Part shown: positions 62,741-64,000 of the stretch, piece by piece
How positions within the stretch are numbered: position 1 is the first letter of the stretch
How the letters are laid out: every line of letters starts with the position of its first letter
Source: Mesorhizobium sp.
GTDB lineage: Bacteria; Pseudomonadota; Alphaproteobacteria; Rhizobiales; Rhizobiaceae
NCBI RefSeq assembly: GCF_004962245.1
Contig: NZ_SUHQ01000024.1
Coordinates: 51,277-115,276, forward strand
Reading direction: 5' to 3'
DNA: 64,000 nt
The notes under the pieces: model-generated
Seen by the model: the letters and a program-made list of their open reading frames with translations, nothing else
Told to the model about the DNA's origin: nothing
Databases searched by the model: none
Made by a program: the position numbers and the translations under genes

Positions 62741-64000
62741 TTGACGTCGACCGTCGACCCAATCAGCCTTCCTCAAGCAGCTTCGAACGATACAGAGATT
62801 GATCGCGAGGCTCTGGCTAGTCTTTTGGTCGAAATTGCCCGGAACGTCGATCCGGACTATCGTGCGCGTTTCGACGGAGTTCCAAGCGCCGATCCTCGCA
62901 TGGAAACGCTGCGCCAGTTGCTGGTCGGCCGCGAAATTTCGGAGCTTTCACGAGTTACGCACCTGCTTGACCAACCTGAGCAGCTTGCGGCTGCAGTTGG
63001 GGGTGTTCTCCCCAGTGCAGCCGCGCGTGCGCCTCATGCGCAACTCGGAGAGGCCCTTGCGCCAGCTGTCGAGAGGGCCGTGCAACGGTCCATCCAGAAG
63101 AGCCCGCGTACGCTTACGGATATATTATACCCGGTGTTTCTGCCGGCAATTCGCAAGTCGATCGGGGAAAAGATCGATCAGACCTTTCAGTCGCTGAATG
63201 AAACTTTAAGACATATATTTACCTGGCATGGGCTAAAGTGGAGGTTTGAAGCTTGGAGAACTGGGGCAAGCTTCTCAGAAGTTGTTCTTAAGCATTCTCT
63301 TGTCTATCGTGTAGAACATGTCTTTCTCATTAACCGCAATTCCGGGCTTTTAATAGCGCATGTAGCTGCCGATAATGCAACGAGCGAGGATCCTCAACTA
63401 ATTTCTTCGATGCTTAGTGCAATTCAAGATTTTGTGAAAGACTCATTTAACGAGAAAGAACAGAGCGGCCTGGACACTATCCGTTTTGGGGAGCTTCGTC
63501 TCTGGTCGGAAGTTGGACCGTTTGCGACCTTGGTTGCGGTGATCCGGGGAAATCCGCCAGAGGAATTACATGAAATAGTTCGCGATGTGTTGCTTCGCAT
63601 CCATGATGAATGCTCACAGGCTTTAGAGCAGTTTGACGGCGACAGTTCGCAGTTGGCCGGCGTAGAGACGCAGTTGCAGACCTGCGTTGAACTGAAGCAG
63701 GAGGAATCAAACCAGGGATTTCCGTGGCTGGTGATGACTGCAGTCCTGCTGGTTTTGATTCCGGCAGGCGTTTGGTTCTTTCTTTCCTGGCAATCCGGGC
63801 AGCGCTGGCAGGCCTATGTGTCGCGACTGGAGACCCAACCCGGCATCATCGTTGCCGAACAAAAAATGCGCGATGGCCAATTCTATATTGCCGGACTGAG
63901 AGACCCGCTTGCCGCCGACCCGCAGGCTCTGCTGTCCGGAACGCAGGTCGATCCCGCCCGCGTTCATTCGCAGTGGCAATTCTATCAGAGCCTTGAGCCG
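62741..64000 (+). CDS. Single-pass membrane protein, OmpA/BON-type candidate (partial, 3' end outside window)
   Basis: The open frame continues to the window edge (420 residues). It has a soluble N-terminal part of about 325 residues (PRTLTDILYPVFLPAIRKSI, FGELRLWSEVGPFATLVAVI), one transmembrane helix (WLVMTAVLLVLIPAGVWFFL, about 329-348), and then a segment VAEQKMRDGQFYIAGLRDPL. This layout matches long bacterial proteins that end in an OmpA-like peptidoglycan-binding domain, but that domain is beyond the window. TTG 62741 is the only start codon near the frame opening. A stretch at 63190-63460 is poorer in GC than the surrounding sequence. Confidence 0.78.
   Translation, partial: MTSTVDPISLPQAASNDTEIDREALASLLVEIARNVDPDYRARFDGVPSADPRMETLRQLLVGREISELSRVTHLLDQPEQLAAAVGGVLPSAAARAPHAQLGEALAPAVERAVQRSIQKSPRTLTDILYPVFLPAIRKSIGEKIDQTFQSLNETLRHIFTWHGLKWRFEAWRTGASFSEVVLKHSLVYRVEHVFLINRNSGLLIAHVAADNATSEDPQLISSMLSAIQDFVKDSFNEKEQSGLDTIRFGELRLWSEVGPFATLVAVIRGNPPEELHEIVRDVLLRIHDECSQALEQFDGDSSQLAGVETQLQTCVELKQEESNQGFPWLVMTAVLLVLIPAGVWFFLSWQSGQRWQAYVSRLETQPGIIVAEQKMRDGQFYIAGLRDPLAADPQALLSGTQVDPARVHSQWQFYQSLEP

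Noticed and set aside
1..64000. tRNA, rRNA, CRISPR array, replication origin or prophage
   Set aside because: No cloverleaf, conserved rRNA stretch, regular direct-repeat array, DnaA-box cluster or phage structural gene was recognised by eye. Short RNAs could still be missed.

Overview
The window looks like a chromosomal stretch from a Mesorhizobium-like alphaproteobacterium (Hyphomicrobiales). This is inferred from the high GC content, the many ABC uptake operons, a class III cyclase expansion, a trifunctional glycosyltransferase/methyltransferase/deacetylase, and an intergenic repeat resembling those common in rhizobial genomes. No rRNA, tRNA or CRISPR was recognised.

Region 1 (1-9293) looks like one catabolic regulon. 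It holds a partial ThDP enzyme divergent from an XRE-type regulator, a sugar-phosphate isomerase-like protein, a polyamine-type ABC importer (two permeases, ATPase, Tat-signal binding protein), a GMC oxidoreductase and a frameshifted VOC protein. The 11-mer TGCGAAATTGT lies in three upstream regions here and is a candidate operator.

Region 2 (9356-21152) has a LacI-family gene followed on the minus strand by hydantoinase/oxoprolinase-type A and B subunits, a class IV aminotransferase and two SDRs. It diverges from a ribose-type ABC importer. The divergent promoters each carry TTGACA and an identical 15-bp operator-like sequence in opposite orientation. Several genes from 8.7 to 21.8 kb are broken by what look like single-base losses.

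Region 3 (21153-24806) contains decayed fragments, a class I/II-type PHA synthase and a gap without a recognisable gene.

Region 4 (24807-46976) is a surface-glycan and signalling region. It has three clustered glycosyltransferases, a methyltransferase, an ABC-exporter-like protein with degenerate ATPase motifs and a large insertion, a stand-alone cyclic-nucleotide-binding protein, an MBL hydrolase, a polysaccharide deacetylase/glycosyltransferase pair, a DUF3095 cyclase-like protein, a nucleotide-sugar dehydrogenase, a class III cyclase and a complete oligopeptide-type ABC importer.

Region 5 (47013-64000) adds three more class III cyclases (two paralogues with a shared N-terminal domain, and one fused to zinc ribbons, an AAA ATPase and TPR-like repeats), a peroxiredoxin-like protein, the trifunctional GT2/NodS-like/NodB-like protein, an IS110 remnant and a coiled-coil protein followed by a membrane protein cut by the window end. 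The most unusual content is the combination, within about 28 kb, of four class III cyclases, one DUF3095 protein, one cNMP sensor, one MBL enzyme and an apparently ATPase-dead exporter among glycan genes. That combination is the best candidate for an undescribed system, but the link between its parts is inference.
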